Below are positions 18,900 through 27,516 of a DNA stretch of 64,000 nt, one piece after another. The translations under genes and the position numbers were made by a program. Source of the DNA: Gemmata palustris (GTDB lineage Bacteria > Planctomycetota > Planctomycetia > Gemmatales > Gemmataceae); NCBI RefSeq assembly GCF_017939745.1, contig NZ_JAGKQQ010000001.1:3162001-3226000 (forward strand), read 5' to 3'. The notes beneath the pieces were generated by a model, which saw only the letters and a program-made list of their open reading frames with translations, did not search any database and was not told the origin of the DNA. Position 1 is the first letter of the stretch; every line of letters begins with the position of its first letter.

Positions 18900-21425
18900 T
18901 TACTGATTGAACCAGAACTCCTTGGTGTTCACCAGCGCCCACAGGATGTTCTCGTAGGCGGTCTTCTTGCCCGCAGCGCCCCCCTTGGCTTCGAGCTTCT
19001 TGATGTGCTCGATGGCCCCGTCGAGGTCGTCCTTCGTTGGCTTGCGGGCGAACACCCACAGGAACAGGTCCGTGACCTTCTCTTCGTCCGGGCGCTTGTC
19101 GTCCGCTTTGGTGAGCGCGTCCGCGCGCCCGCCCCCGCGCTTGATCTTGCCCTCCACCTCGTCACTGTTGAGCATGTGCAGCACGGCCGCGAGGTTCGCT
19201 TCGCTCACCCGTTCGCACTCGCACGCGCTGATGCGCTGGGGCCGCCCGTTCACGTCCAGGAAGTACGACTGGAACGACTCGTCCGGCAGCATGATCGCCC
19301 GGTTCGGGGCGTTCTTGTCTGCCGGGAGCCCGTTGAACCGCGACGGGCTGTCGGTCACCTGGCACAGCGCATCAAGCAGCACTTCCGCCTGGAGCCGCTT
19401 CGGGTAGTAGCGGGCGTAGGTCTGCTTGTCGTGCTTGTTGAAGTCGTTCGGCGCACTGCTCAGTTGGTACGTCCGGCTCTTGCAGATCGTCTTGACGAGC
19501 GCCTTCAGGCTGTACTTGTTGTCCACCAAGTTTTTCGCGAGCGCGTCGAGCAGTTCCGGGTTCGACGGCGGGTTGGTGATGCGCATGTCGTCGAGCGGGT
19601 CCACGATCCCGCGCCCGAAGAAGTGTGCCCAGTACCGGTTCGCCACCGTCTTCGCGAAGAACGGGTTCTTCGCGTCCACCATCCAGTCCACGAGCTTCTG
19701 CCGCGGGTCGTCGTCGGTGGAGACGACCATCGGGTCCGCGTCGAGCGGCTTCGGCTCGGCGGGCTTCTGCGTGCGCTTGTTCTGCACGCTGCCGGTGGTG
19801 CGGATGTAGATCGTCTGGACCCGGTTGTCCTGGCGGTTCGGGTCCGTGTTGGGCAGCCGTACTTCCTTGCGCCCGATGCGGCCGTAGAACGCGGCCAGCC
19901 CCCAGTAATCGTCCTGCGACCACTTCTCGTAGGGGTGGTGGTGGCACTGGGCGCACGCCAACCGCTGGCCCAGGAACACCTGGCTCACGTCGTCCACGAA
20001 CTGCTCGGCCTTCTCGACTTCCTTGTACCACACGGTCGGCGGGCTCTTGCGCTCGTCGCCGCTGGACGCGATGATCGCCCGCGCGAAGTCGCTGTACGGT
20101 GTGTCCGCGGCCACCTGCTCGCGAATCCACTCGTGGAACGCGAACGTGCCCGGCGCGCGGTCGGCCTGCTGCCGGCGCTTCACGCGGAGGATGTCGGCCC
20201 ACTTGTTCGCGAAGTAGAAGGCGTACTCCGGCGAATCGAGCAGTTTGTCGACCAACTTGTCGCGCTTGGCCGGGTCCGCGTCCGCGGTGAACGCGAGCAC
20301 GTCCTTCGGCGTGGGGAGAGAACCGGTCACATCAATGTACACGCGGCGGATGAACTGCTCGTCGCTGCACAGTTCGGAGGGGACCAGCCCGAGTTCTTTC
20401 CACTTCTTGGCCGTGAACTTATCGACCACTGTTTTCTCGGCGAAGGTCCAGTCGGGCGTCTTCACGCCGAGCGGCACCGTGGCGCGAAACACCGCGACCA
20501 TGCCCTGGTACCGGGCCATCACCGCGGCCTCGCCGCTCATGCCGAGCGTGTGGACCAGTCCGCGCTCTTCGACCGTGGCGATTTCCGGGTCGTTGCTCTC
20601 GTACTGTGCCCGGCGCGTGATGTCTTCCACCGTGCCGTCGGTGTAGTGTGCGTACACCGCGAACTGCTGCTTGCTCTGCCGGCTCAGCACGCGGTGCTCG
20701 GGGTACACGCTGATCTTGGTGACCTTCGGGTCTTTCTCGTCACCCCACGGCATCCCGGCCGCGATCCAGCGCCGAACGAGCTTGTACTCGTCGGAGTCGG
20801 GGTCCATCTTCTTACCGCCACCATGCGGGGCGCGCCCGGTGGCCTTCATCAGAAAGAGGCTCGCGTCCGGGTTCGCGGGGAACAGGCGCCGACCGCGACT
20901 CTCCTTCACGAGCGTCATGAAATCGAGGTCCGGCTCGAACCCGAGCAGCGACAGCCGAAAGCCGTTCTGCCCCGCGAGTTTGCCGTGGCACCCGCCGGAG
21001 TTGCAGCCGAGCTTCGTGAAGATCGGCACTACTTGGTTCGTGAAGTTCAGTGGCAGGTTCTCGCCCAAGCTCTTGACCCCGAGGGGCACCCGCGCGGTTT
21101 TCCCTCCGAACGTCGCCACGACCTCCGACGACCCGTTCGCACGCGGAACGATGCGCCCGCCCACGAGCGCGGCGGCCAATTTCCCGTCGGCAACGGTGTA
21201 AGTCGCGTCCGCGGTGAGGTCCACCAGTCGCCCGTCGTTCAACGTGCCGGTCACGACGAGTTGCGTCGCGTCGTCGGCGCCCGTGAGCGCCACCTTGGGC
21301 GGATTAATCGCGATGCTCTTCACATCCGAGGGGTTGATTTCAGCGGCCCCGGCCCGGGTCGCGTTGGTTCCATGCGTCGCAACAAAGGCGAGGAGAATGG
21401 CCCAGCGTTGGACGTGCTTCGGCAT
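18900..21425 (-). CDS. DUF1549/DUF1553 planctomycete cytochrome-domain protein with Ig-like domain
   Basis: 841 residues from MPKHVQRWAILL (ATG at 21425, GAGGG upstream); a longer frame upstream lacks a signal peptide. After the signal, residues 28-115 are an Ig-like (BIG2-type) domain. A PSCyt1-type segment carries CNSGGCHG (Cys141 to His147, CX4CH spacing instead of CX2CH) and later AGMPWG. DUF1549 (EQFIRRVYIDVTGSLPTP) spans about 345-550, and DUF1553 (NRYWAHFFGRGIVDP, SNPELLDALA) about 590-840. Such proteins are abundant in planctomycetes and often pair with a DUF1501 protein, which is absent here. The job is unknown; a periplasmic redox or polymer role is only a guess. Confidence 0.9.
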   Translation of the reverse strand: MPKHVQRWAILLAFVATHGTNATRAGAAEINPSDVKSIAINPPKVALTGADDATQLVVTGTLNDGRLVDLTADATYTVADGKLAAALVGGRIVPRANGSSEVVATFGGKTARVPLGVKSLGENLPLNFTNQVVPIFTKLGCNSGGCHGKLAGQNGFRLSLLGFEPDLDFMTLVKESRGRRLFPANPDASLFLMKATGRAPHGGGKKMDPDSDEYKLVRRWIAAGMPWGDEKDPKVTKISVYPEHRVLSRQSKQQFAVYAHYTDGTVEDITRRAQYESNDPEIATVEERGLVHTLGMSGEAAVMARYQGMVAVFRATVPLGVKTPDWTFAEKTVVDKFTAKKWKELGLVPSELCSDEQFIRRVYIDVTGSLPTPKDVLAFTADADPAKRDKLVDKLLDSPEYAFYFANKWADILRVKRRQQADRAPGTFAFHEWIREQVAADTPYSDFARAIIASSGDERKSPPTVWYKEVEKAEQFVDDVSQVFLGQRLACAQCHHHPYEKWSQDDYWGLAAFYGRIGRKEVRLPNTDPNRQDNRVQTIYIRTTGSVQNKRTQKPAEPKPLDADPMVVSTDDDPRQKLVDWMVDAKNPFFAKTVANRYWAHFFGRGIVDPLDDMRITNPPSNPELLDALAKNLVDNKYSLKALVKTICKSRTYQLSSAPNDFNKHDKQTYARYYPKRLQAEVLLDALCQVTDSPSRFNGLPADKNAPNRAIMLPDESFQSYFLDVNGRPQRISACECERVSEANLAAVLHMLNSDEVEGKIKRGGGRADALTKADDKRPDEEKVTDLFLWVFARKPTKDDLDGAIEHIKKLEAKGGAAGKKTAYENILWALVNTKEFWFNQ

Positions 21426-21580
21426 GGGATGAGACCCTCGATTGGGGTAGCGAGCGGTGGGTGCGGACTTTCGGCGGAACATTAGCGGCAGGATGGTGTG
21501 ATTGTCGCTTATGCTTGGTCGAAGTGCAAGTGGGAGCAATAGAAAGCGAGGAGACACCCCGGAACGCGCGGACCGACACC

Positions 21581-21898
21581 ATGAGCGAATACCTGTGCCT
21601 CACACTCATTGCCGAGGCGGGCGAAACCGAGAGTGCGTTCAAAACGCGACTGACCGCGTTCTGGTCGCACCTGATCCGCACGCAGCCCGACACCTACGAG
21701 GCCGTGTACGCGGAAGCGAAGCACTTCGACGCGACCGGTGGTCGCGTGTCGCGCCAGTACATGGTCGGCGAGGGCGCCACGAGCGCCGTACTCGAAGCAC
21801 TGACCACGAAAGGAATTGCGGCCGCGCCCGTGGACACCGACGACACCTACACCAAATACGAAGCGAGCGGAAGTGAGTGGTTCCAAATCGCGCACTGA
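21581..21898 (+). CDS. Small hypothetical protein
   Basis: 105 residues (MSEYLCLTLIAEAGE ... GSEWFQIAH), soluble, acidic. The start at 21581 follows a GAGGAGA at a rather long distance. It diverges from the DUF1549/1553 gene. It resembles no family I can name; the start with alternating hydrophobic residues suggests a ferredoxin-like or ACT-like fold. Confidence 0.6.
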   Translation: MSEYLCLTLIAEAGETESAFKTRLTAFWSHLIRTQPDTYEAVYAEAKHFDATGGRVSRQYMVGEGATSAVLEALTTKGIAAAPVDTDDTYTKYEASGSEWFQIAH

Positions 21899-22093
21899 CG
21901 TGCGAGAATCAATTGAGTTTGCGAACGAGCAACACGCGGCCCTTCCCGATTGGATGTTGTGACCCGGGCAGCAGTTGCTGAAATCGGAATATGACATCGA
22001 AACCCCGGGAACCCCGGAGTTTTTGCATTCCTCCGTGACACCAGTTGCCCCGCGTCGCGCCCTCGCGCGGGTGTCAACGGGTGTCAGATCCGT

Positions 22094-22233
22094 CGGGGCC
22101 GTTTAGTTCTCGGGGATAGGAAAGTCCACCCGCTCGGTGACCCTCGCGGTTCGCCAAGAGACGCGGGCGAACCGCGAGGGTCACCGAGCGGGGGAGTCAA
22201 TCATTCGGCCCATATTCACACATTAAACAGCCC
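22094..22233. mobile_element. MITE-like element with 12-bp flanking direct repeats
   Basis: A 140-bp stretch bounded by the direct repeat TGTCAGATCCGT (22082-22093 and 22234-22245). Its ends form an imperfect terminal inverted repeat, GGGCCGTTTAGTT against GGGCTGTTTAATG (10 of 13 match). Inside is the perfect hairpin at 22129-22192. No coding capacity. The left half has a diverged relative at 58771-58814. Confidence 0.5.
22129..22192. repeat. Perfect 27-bp inverted repeat
   Basis: Arms 22129-22155 and 22166-22192 are fully complementary with a 10-base loop. Neither strand has a T-run after the stem, so it is not a typical intrinsic terminator. It forms the core of the MITE-like element. Confidence 0.85.
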
Positions 22234-22451
22234 TGTCAGATCCGTGAAGTTGCTTGTGCCCTTCTCGGCGCTCAGTTACACTTCTCAGCCCTCCCACATC
22301 CACGAACTGGTAACCCGCCGGTGAACCCGGTGAACGGCGTGACGCACCGCGTCTGGGTCAAAAGACCAGGGGCACTTTCTGGATTTCGGGACGCTCCGCC
22401 GCTCGAACGGCCTCTATCCAGGTAGATACAGCAGCGAAACGGAGGTCGCGC

Positions 22452-23705
22452 GTGGCCCGCTTGCTTTCCGGTCTCGTCCACCGCCTCGGCCGGGTCGTCG
22501 CCCGTGACGGACTGGCCCAACTCACCGACGACGAGCTTTTGCGGCGATTCACCGCGGACCGAGACGCCCTCGCTTTCGAGGCCCTCGTCTGGCGGCACGG
22601 CCCGATGGTGCTCGGGGTCTGCGGGAGGGTACTCGGTCGGACCGGGGACGTTGAGGACGCTTTCCAGGCGACCTTCCTCGTGCTCGTGAGACGGGCTCGG
22701 GCCGTCCGCTCGGGCGAGGCCCTCGCCGGGTGGCTCTACCGCGTGGCACGTCGGGTCAGCACCCGCCTCGCTCGCGAGCAGGGCCGGCGGGCCGCGCGCG
22801 AGTGCCTTGCGGCCCGACCGGAAGCCGTCACCGAGGGCGCGGTCGAGTGGTCCGACTGGCGCGCGCTCCTCGACCGCGAGGTGGAGCGCCTGCCCGCCCC
22901 GTACCGCGAGGCGTTCATCCTGTGCAGTCTGGAAGGCCGGGCACAAGAGGACGTCGCGCGCGAACTCGGGTGCCCGGTCGGAACGCTCCAGTCGCGGCTC
23001 GCGCGGGCGAAGGAGCGGCTCCGCACGCGCCTCTCCGTCTGTGGCGTGGCGCTCCCGGTCCTGGGCGCGGGGACGGTCTCCGCTCGGCTCGCGACCACCA
23101 CTGTGTCCGCGGCCATCGGGCTCGCAAGCGGTTCTCCAACCTCGGCGGCACCCGTCGCCCTTGCTCTTTCACAAGGAATGTGGAAACCAATGGGAATTCT
23201 CAAGGCGAAAGTCGTGTTCCTGACCCTCGTGGCAACTGCCGCCGCGGGGTCCGCGGTCGGGTACGTCGAGCCGCCGTCGGTAGTCCGGGCCGCTCCGCAC
23301 CCCGCATCGGCGGACCCAACGCCCGAGGAGTTGAAGAAGGAAAACGAGCGACTCCGCCACGAGATCGCGCACCTGAAGAAGAAGCTGGCCGCAGCCATGC
23401 TCCCGAGCGGCGATGTCCCGACGGACCAGGAGGTTATCAAGGCCCTCCCGAAACCGCCGGCCGGGGCGACGCGGGACGACATCGTAATCGTGAAGGAGAA
23501 GATCCTCGATCGGCTCGACCCGCCGAGGCACTTCCCGAACGTCGGCCAGGCCCGGCTCCGGGTACAGCACTGGGAGTGCTCGGCCTACTTCACCGATATC
23601 GTGGTCCTGCCGTGGCCGTTCTCGGTGAAACTGACGAAGCCGCGTGTCTGCGTGGTGTACATCGACAAGGACGTGCTCGTGCCCGTGAGCGGCGGGGGGA
23701 AGTGA
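22452..23705 (+). CDS. ECF sigma factor fused to a membrane-anchored coiled-coil tail
   Basis: 417 residues from a GTG with GGAGGTCGCGC before it. Residues about 24-115 are sigma region 2 (ALVWRHGPMVLGVCGRVLG, VEDAFQATFLVLVRRA); about 135-190 are region 4 (RLPAPYREAFILCSLEGRAQ). A hydrophobic linker and one transmembrane helix (about 243-262, VVFLTLVATAAAG) follow. After it comes a coiled coil (PEELKKENERLRHEIAHLKK) and a C-terminal beta domain of about 100 residues that I do not recognise. It has the same plan as the three other sigma fusions here but the shortest tail. It stands alone. Confidence 0.8.
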   Translation: MARLLSGLVHRLGRVVARDGLAQLTDDELLRRFTADRDALAFEALVWRHGPMVLGVCGRVLGRTGDVEDAFQATFLVLVRRARAVRSGEALAGWLYRVARRVSTRLAREQGRRAARECLAARPEAVTEGAVEWSDWRALLDREVERLPAPYREAFILCSLEGRAQEDVARELGCPVGTLQSRLARAKERLRTRLSVCGVALPVLGAGTVSARLATTTVSAAIGLASGSPTSAAPVALALSQGMWKPMGILKAKVVFLTLVATAAAGSAVGYVEPPSVVRAAPHPASADPTPEELKKENERLRHEIAHLKKKLAAAMLPSGDVPTDQEVIKALPKPPAGATRDDIVIVKEKILDRLDPPRHFPNVGQARLRVQHWECSAYFTDIVVLPWPFSVKLTKPRVCVVYIDKDVLVPVSGGGK

Positions 23706-24008
23706 GAGATCAGAGTCGAGAGGCCACGTTCCTGAGCAGGATGCGGTAAGTTCCGCGCCCCAAGTCGGGAAGTGGGCACCACGGGAACAGAGCGGGCCGC
23801 GGATCATCCCCGGCCCTTGTCGTTGACTGGTGCTTCACAGTAGCCCGCATCGCGAAGACGAAGCGCAAGGTCGCGGCGGACCTCGTAGCGAATGGGCTAC
23901 CAACTATACAGCGCAGATTATTGAGTAAATCGGCTGGTAGGCTTGGATTGATTGTGCGCCCGAGTATAATTATCAGACTCGACCCAACTTTCCGCTAAGG
24001 CCGACACC
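23706..24008. other. Gene-free stretch
   Basis: I see no gene, RNA or repeat here. The last 120 bases are clearly AT-richer and may hold the promoter of the small gene at 24009. Confidence 0.4.
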
Positions 24009-24392
24009 ATGCCCAATTACACGATTTCATTCGACCTGTACGACTCCGATTCATCAGTGTACTCAGATTTGTACCTTTGGGTTCATTCTCTGGGCGGATA
24101 TCACTATGTGCTTCTTGCAGAAAACCAATGGGGTCGGTTGCCGTCCACCTGTATAGTGCTCCCAATAAATACGGATGACCCGTTCGCGGCTGCTGCCCAT
24201 TTTCAAGACGCTGTTCGTAAAGAGTTTGGCTACGATGTTTCCCACAGCATGGCGGTTGCTGGCGAGCCATCCGGATTCACAATCTCACAATCGCCACCGC
24301 GCTACGCGGCTGACCGCAAGTTGGCTGTTAAGCAGCATTTCATGCGTAAATTCCAGCGTACTCTGGGAGTCGCCCCTGACCCGATTCGGTAA
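24009..24392 (+). CDS. Small hypothetical protein
   Basis: 127 residues (MPNYTISFDLYDSDSSVYS), soluble. Its codons are much less GC-biased than those of its neighbours, which suggests recent acquisition. The pattern of an alternating first strand, a LPSTCIVLPINTDDP turn and a helix (AAAHFQDAVRKEFGY) resembles small SinR- or CRISPR-associated-Cas2-like ferredoxin folds, but no motif supports a function. Confidence 0.55.
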   Translation: MPNYTISFDLYDSDSSVYSDLYLWVHSLGGYHYVLLAENQWGRLPSTCIVLPINTDDPFAAAAHFQDAVRKEFGYDVSHSMAVAGEPSGFTISQSPPRYAADRKLAVKQHFMRKFQRTLGVAPDPIR

Positions 24393-24804
24393 AGTGATTG
24401 CGTTTTCCACAGATCGTCCTGGACCTTTCCATAGGCCGGAACGACACTTCTAACTCACGCGGGCTTCCTCGTGCAACAACCTAAACCGCCGTTTAACCGG
24501 CGGTCTCGTGGTGGTAGTTGCTGTCGGAAGGCCGTCAGTTTATTCACCTCCAAGCGCATCTCTCACGTTGCCACTTCCCTCGCAATCTTCGCTCGCTGCC
24601 CGAGGCTGATGGCCTCGGCCTGGCTCACACTCGGCGAACACGATTGCACTCAACATCGCAGCTAGGCACCAATCACCGAAAACTTGGAGCTGTTGCCCGT
24701 CTTTCAAAGCGCGGAATCTGCTTGCGTCGGATGTTCGATCGTGCGACCCTAACGCCTCGGTTTCGTGTCCATCATCGCTAACTTGATTCGAGAAGGCAGA
24801 ACTC
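24393..24804. other. Gene-free stretch of 412 bp
   Basis: Open frames here lack coding character. The only structure seen is a small stem ACCGCC/GGCGGT near 24485-24504. The end (GAGAAGGCAGAACTC) supplies the ribosome site of the next gene. Confidence 0.4.
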
Positions 24805-25500
24805 ATGAGACAGTTTTGGTTGATCGCGTGCGTAGTAACGACAGCATTGCTTGGCACAACACAGGCTCAAGCGGGGTTCCTGGTCAGCGGCGCCGGTTCC
24901 GGGAACAACAGCGGTTTTCAGTCGAATCAAACCGGTACGGTAGGGTTCGAATTCACGGTCGGCAGCCAGGACCTTGTTGTTACCAGCCTCGGCGTTTTGG
25001 ACCTGGACTTCATCGCCGCCGGGAACGGTCTCGCATACGCGCACAAAGTTTCTCTCTGGGATGCTACCGGCACCACGCTCCTCGGGAGTGCGACCGTCCC
25101 GGCCGGCACCACGGCACCTCTGGTCAACGGGTTCCGCTTCGTCGAACTCGCGACATCAATCAAGATCCTGGCGGGTCAGAGTTACGTGTTGGGAGCCTAT
25201 TATGAGGACCCCCAGGGCGTTTTTGCCAACGACCTCTTTCGCTCCAACAATGCGGGCCAGATGCAAGCGATCATCTCTGCCGATGTGACCTACGTACAGG
25301 GGCGATTCGCCTTTGGGAACGTGTTCCCGGGTTCCCCCGCGAGCACCGGTTACGTCGGCCCGAACTTTGAATACGGCGTTTTCTCTGATCCACCCGTCAC
25401 GGCGACACCGGAGCCCGCATCTCTTGTCAGCGGGTTGATCGGTCTGGCGACTCTCGGCGGCCTCCGACTCCGCCGCAAAGCCAGCGCGACCATCGTTTAA
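24805..25500 (+). CDS. PEP-CTERM sorted exported protein
   Basis: 231 residues. Signal peptide (MRQFWLIACVVTTALLGTTQ, cut after AQA), a beta-rich domain of the DUF4082-like or sandwich type (VTSLGVLDLDFIAAGNGL, KVSLWDATGTTLLGSATV), and a C-terminal TPEPASL motif with a transmembrane helix and RLRRK tail. This is the PEP-CTERM sorting signal that exosortase/EpsH cleaves for surface or matrix export. No exosortase gene lies in the window. A strong hairpin follows the stop. Confidence 0.85.
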   Translation: MRQFWLIACVVTTALLGTTQAQAGFLVSGAGSGNNSGFQSNQTGTVGFEFTVGSQDLVVTSLGVLDLDFIAAGNGLAYAHKVSLWDATGTTLLGSATVPAGTTAPLVNGFRFVELATSIKILAGQSYVLGAYYEDPQGVFANDLFRSNNAGQMQAIISADVTYVQGRFAFGNVFPGSPASTGYVGPNFEYGVFSDPPVTATPEPASLVSGLIGLATLGGLRLRRKASATIV

Positions 25501-25511
25501 CCCGCGCCCAC

Positions 25512-25555
25512 GAAACGAACGCGGGCCGCCTCAGTGGGCGGCCCGCGTTCGTTTC
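25512..25555 (+). terminator. Terminator-like hairpin after the PEP-CTERM gene
   Basis: Perfect 19-bp arms (25512-25530, 25537-25555) with a 6-base loop, starting 12 bases after the stop codon. It ends GTTCGTTTC without a full U-tract and could act in both directions. Confidence 0.65.
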
Positions 25556-25572
25556 ACACTCGAACACGTCAC

Positions 25573-25845
25573 TCACGCGACCTCGGCCACGTCCCGGAGC
25601 TTCTCCCGCGCGATCGTCACCATCTCTCGAACTCGCGTCCCACTGACGCCCAGGTCCGCCGCTCCGGTGGGCGGAGATCCCCCGCTTGTGCGGGGGACTC
25701 TCGCCCACCGGAGCGCGCACGCGACGATCGTTGTGCGGTGCCCTCGAAATTTGTTTCGGCCACGAACTGCTGACTTTTTCGCCCATTTCATCGAATCGCG
25801 CACGCGCTTCTCACCGAATTGCGATCTCGGCTCCCGGTTTGCCAT
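25573..25845 (-). pseudogene. Sigma region 4.2-like fragment interrupted by a palindrome
   Basis: A 90-codon frame whose end AADLGVSGTRVREMVTIARE then KLRDVAEVA resembles the helix-turn-helix of sigma region 4.2. The part before it (WARVPRTSGGSPPTG) is encoded entirely by the palindrome at 25660-25715, and the first half has no recognisable pattern. It is probably the remnant of a larger regulator gene, but a real short protein cannot be excluded. Confidence 0.3.
25660..25715. repeat. Two-tier palindrome
   Basis: Outer arms 25660-25673/25702-25715 (14 bp, perfect) enclose an inner hairpin 25678-25685/25690-25697 (8 bp, TTGT loop). It lies in frame in the sigma-4.2-like fragment. Confidence 0.75.
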
Positions 25846-25938
25846 TGGGTTCAGCGGGTCGGTGGGGCGCTCTCGCGACCGCTTCGCTCCGCTGGAACCC
25901 GATCCGACACAAACGGTCGCGCGAACGGGAGAGACGAC

Positions 25939-26766
25939 ATGCGATTCACATCCGGCCGGTTGATTGGACCGGCCCTGTTCCTGGTCGCGAGTTTACTGGT
26001 GGTTACCGCGGGCGGGGCCATCGGGCAACCCGGCAAAGACAAGGAGCCGGGCAAGGAGAAAAAGGACAAAGACAAGGGGCCGAAAGGCGGTCCCGAAAAG
26101 GGCACGAAAGAGCTCCGCAAGGCGTTCGACAGTATCACCGATGCCGCCCAGAACGCCCCTTCGGGCCAAGAGGCGGCGCGCCTGCTCGACCACGCGAAGA
26201 ACTTCTACCGCGCGGCGCACCGGGCGCACCCGGACGAGCCGCGCCGGTTCCGCGAACTGGCCCTCGCCGCCACCGACGCGGCGCGCGGGCTCGATCACCT
26301 GCGCCGGGCCTCGTACCAGCCGGTCGCGAATTTACCGGAACCGCCGTTAGATTCTGACGGCCCGCCCGCGCCGAAGGACGGCCCGAAGGCAAAGGGACCG
26401 CCTCCGGCCCCGAAGGACGGCCCGAGGGGGCGCGAGCCGCGGGACGCGGCGAGCGAGAGCGGCCCGTGGGCGCCGGCACTCGACGCGCTGACCGACGTCC
26501 ACAACCAACTCGCGACCGCCGAGCCGCCGGCCAGGGGCGCGGGCCGGGACTTTTTCGAGTCCGCGAAGAGCGCCAACCGCCAGGCCCGCACCGCTTACGA
26601 GGCGGGGGACTACCGCAAGGCGGCCGAACTCGCTCGCGCGGCCGGTGCCTGGCTCCGGGTCAACGAGCACCTCGAACGGGCCGAGTGGGACGGGGCCACC
26701 GCACCCCCACCCGCGCCCGAGCCGAAGGGCAAGGGCGCGCCGCCGCTCCCACCCGCGAAGAACTAA
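25939..26766 (+). CDS. Exported Lys/Pro-rich helical protein
   Basis: 275 residues from the ATG at 25939 (GGGAGAGACGAC before it). Signal peptide (LIGPALFLVASLLVV), a Lys/Asp/Gly-rich linker (about 31-55), a helical segment with repeated Ala/Arg (KNFYRAAHRAHPDEPRRF), a Pro/Lys/Gly linker (about 128-165) and a second helical segment (RQARTAYEAGDYRKAAELAR) that reads like a degenerate TPR. It ends with a second Pro-rich tail. Probably envelope-located; function unknown. It may share a transcript with the next gene, 76 bases on. Confidence 0.65.
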   Translation: MRFTSGRLIGPALFLVASLLVVTAGGAIGQPGKDKEPGKEKKDKDKGPKGGPEKGTKELRKAFDSITDAAQNAPSGQEAARLLDHAKNFYRAAHRAHPDEPRRFRELALAATDAARGLDHLRRASYQPVANLPEPPLDSDGPPAPKDGPKAKGPPPAPKDGPRGREPRDAASESGPWAPALDALTDVHNQLATAEPPARGAGRDFFESAKSANRQARTAYEAGDYRKAAELARAAGAWLRVNEHLERAEWDGATAPPPAPEPKGKGAPPLPPAKN

Positions 26767-26842
26767 ACCGGAACCGCACTACGAGCGCGTCGGACCGTCT
26801 GGCGCGCTCGACCTTACCCGTATTCCCGGAGCAACCCCCACC

Positions 26843-27388
26843 GTGAGCAAGCACCGCCGCAACACTGGATCCGAGTCCCGCACGCTCTCGGGCACGGTCC
26901 GCCAGCACAATTTCAGCCCGAAAGGCGAGATCGAGGGGCTGGTTCTCGAAACCGAGGCCGGCCCGGTCCAGGTGAACTTCCCGCACGGACCGAGGGCCAC
27001 CGAGTTCCCGACGCCCGTGCCCGGTTCGCTGATCCGATTTGTCGTTGGCGCCGATCACCGCGCTGCGGAACACGACCCGGGCGATCACCCCGTGTGCGAG
27101 TTCGTCGCGGACGCGGACGCGGCCCCGGTCCCCGAAGGGGGCCGGCGGCCGGCGACCGCGGGCGTCGTGATCCGTCTGAATTATGCCCGGCACGGCGAGC
27201 CGAACGGTGTCGTCCTCGATACTGGCGATTTCGTTCACCTGAAGCCCCACGGGATGCGCCTCGTCCCGCTTGCCCTCGGCGCCCGTGTCGTGGCCGAAGG
27301 GGCGTCCCGGCCGACGGTCACCGGTCACCGGGTCATTGAGGCGTCCGTTGTCAACGGCGTTGAAGTCGTCCGCGGGGACGCGCACTAA
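26843..27388 (+). CDS. Protein with two copies of a small beta domain
   Basis: 181 residues from a GTG at 26843. It contains an internal duplication: SGTVRQHNFSPKGEIEGLVL with VQVNFP in the first half, and AGVVIRLNYARHGEPNGVVL with VHLKPHG in the second, each about 70-80 residues with a VPGSL or LALGARV turn. The pattern (G.V......G...GLVLETGxxVxxxP) suggests a small OB-like or SH3-like barrel. No family name is certain. Downstream, 128 bases away, is the transporter operon. Confidence 0.6.
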   Translation: MSKHRRNTGSESRTLSGTVRQHNFSPKGEIEGLVLETEAGPVQVNFPHGPRATEFPTPVPGSLIRFVVGADHRAAEHDPGDHPVCEFVADADAAPVPEGGRRPATAGVVIRLNYARHGEPNGVVLDTGDFVHLKPHGMRLVPLALGARVVAEGASRPTVTGHRVIEASVVNGVEVVRGDAH

Positions 27389-27516
27389 CGGGAGCGCGAC
27401 AACACTACAAGGGCCGGACCGTATCGGCCGGCCGCCGGTAACACTGGCGTTCGTTGCGTGTCCAATTCGCTCGGGCTCGCGCGCCGGTGAGCCGTGCAAT
27501 CAATCGGAGCTGACTC

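Noticed and set aside
18789-21485. 898-codon frame antisense to the DUF1549/1553 gene
   Set aside because: Composition shadow; rich in Arg/Val/His without motifs, while the minus-strand gene has clear domains.
22129-22192. Intrinsic terminator
   Set aside because: Very strong stem but no U-run on either strand, and no gene ends close to it; better explained as the core of a small element.
24540-24857. 105-codon reverse frame before the first PEP-CTERM gene
   Set aside because: No ribosome site, no domain, overlaps the start of the real gene.
27389-27516. Possible sigma-54 promoter (TGGCGTTCGTTGC) before the transporter operon
   Set aside because: GG and GC are separated by eight bases; sigma-54 sites need ten.
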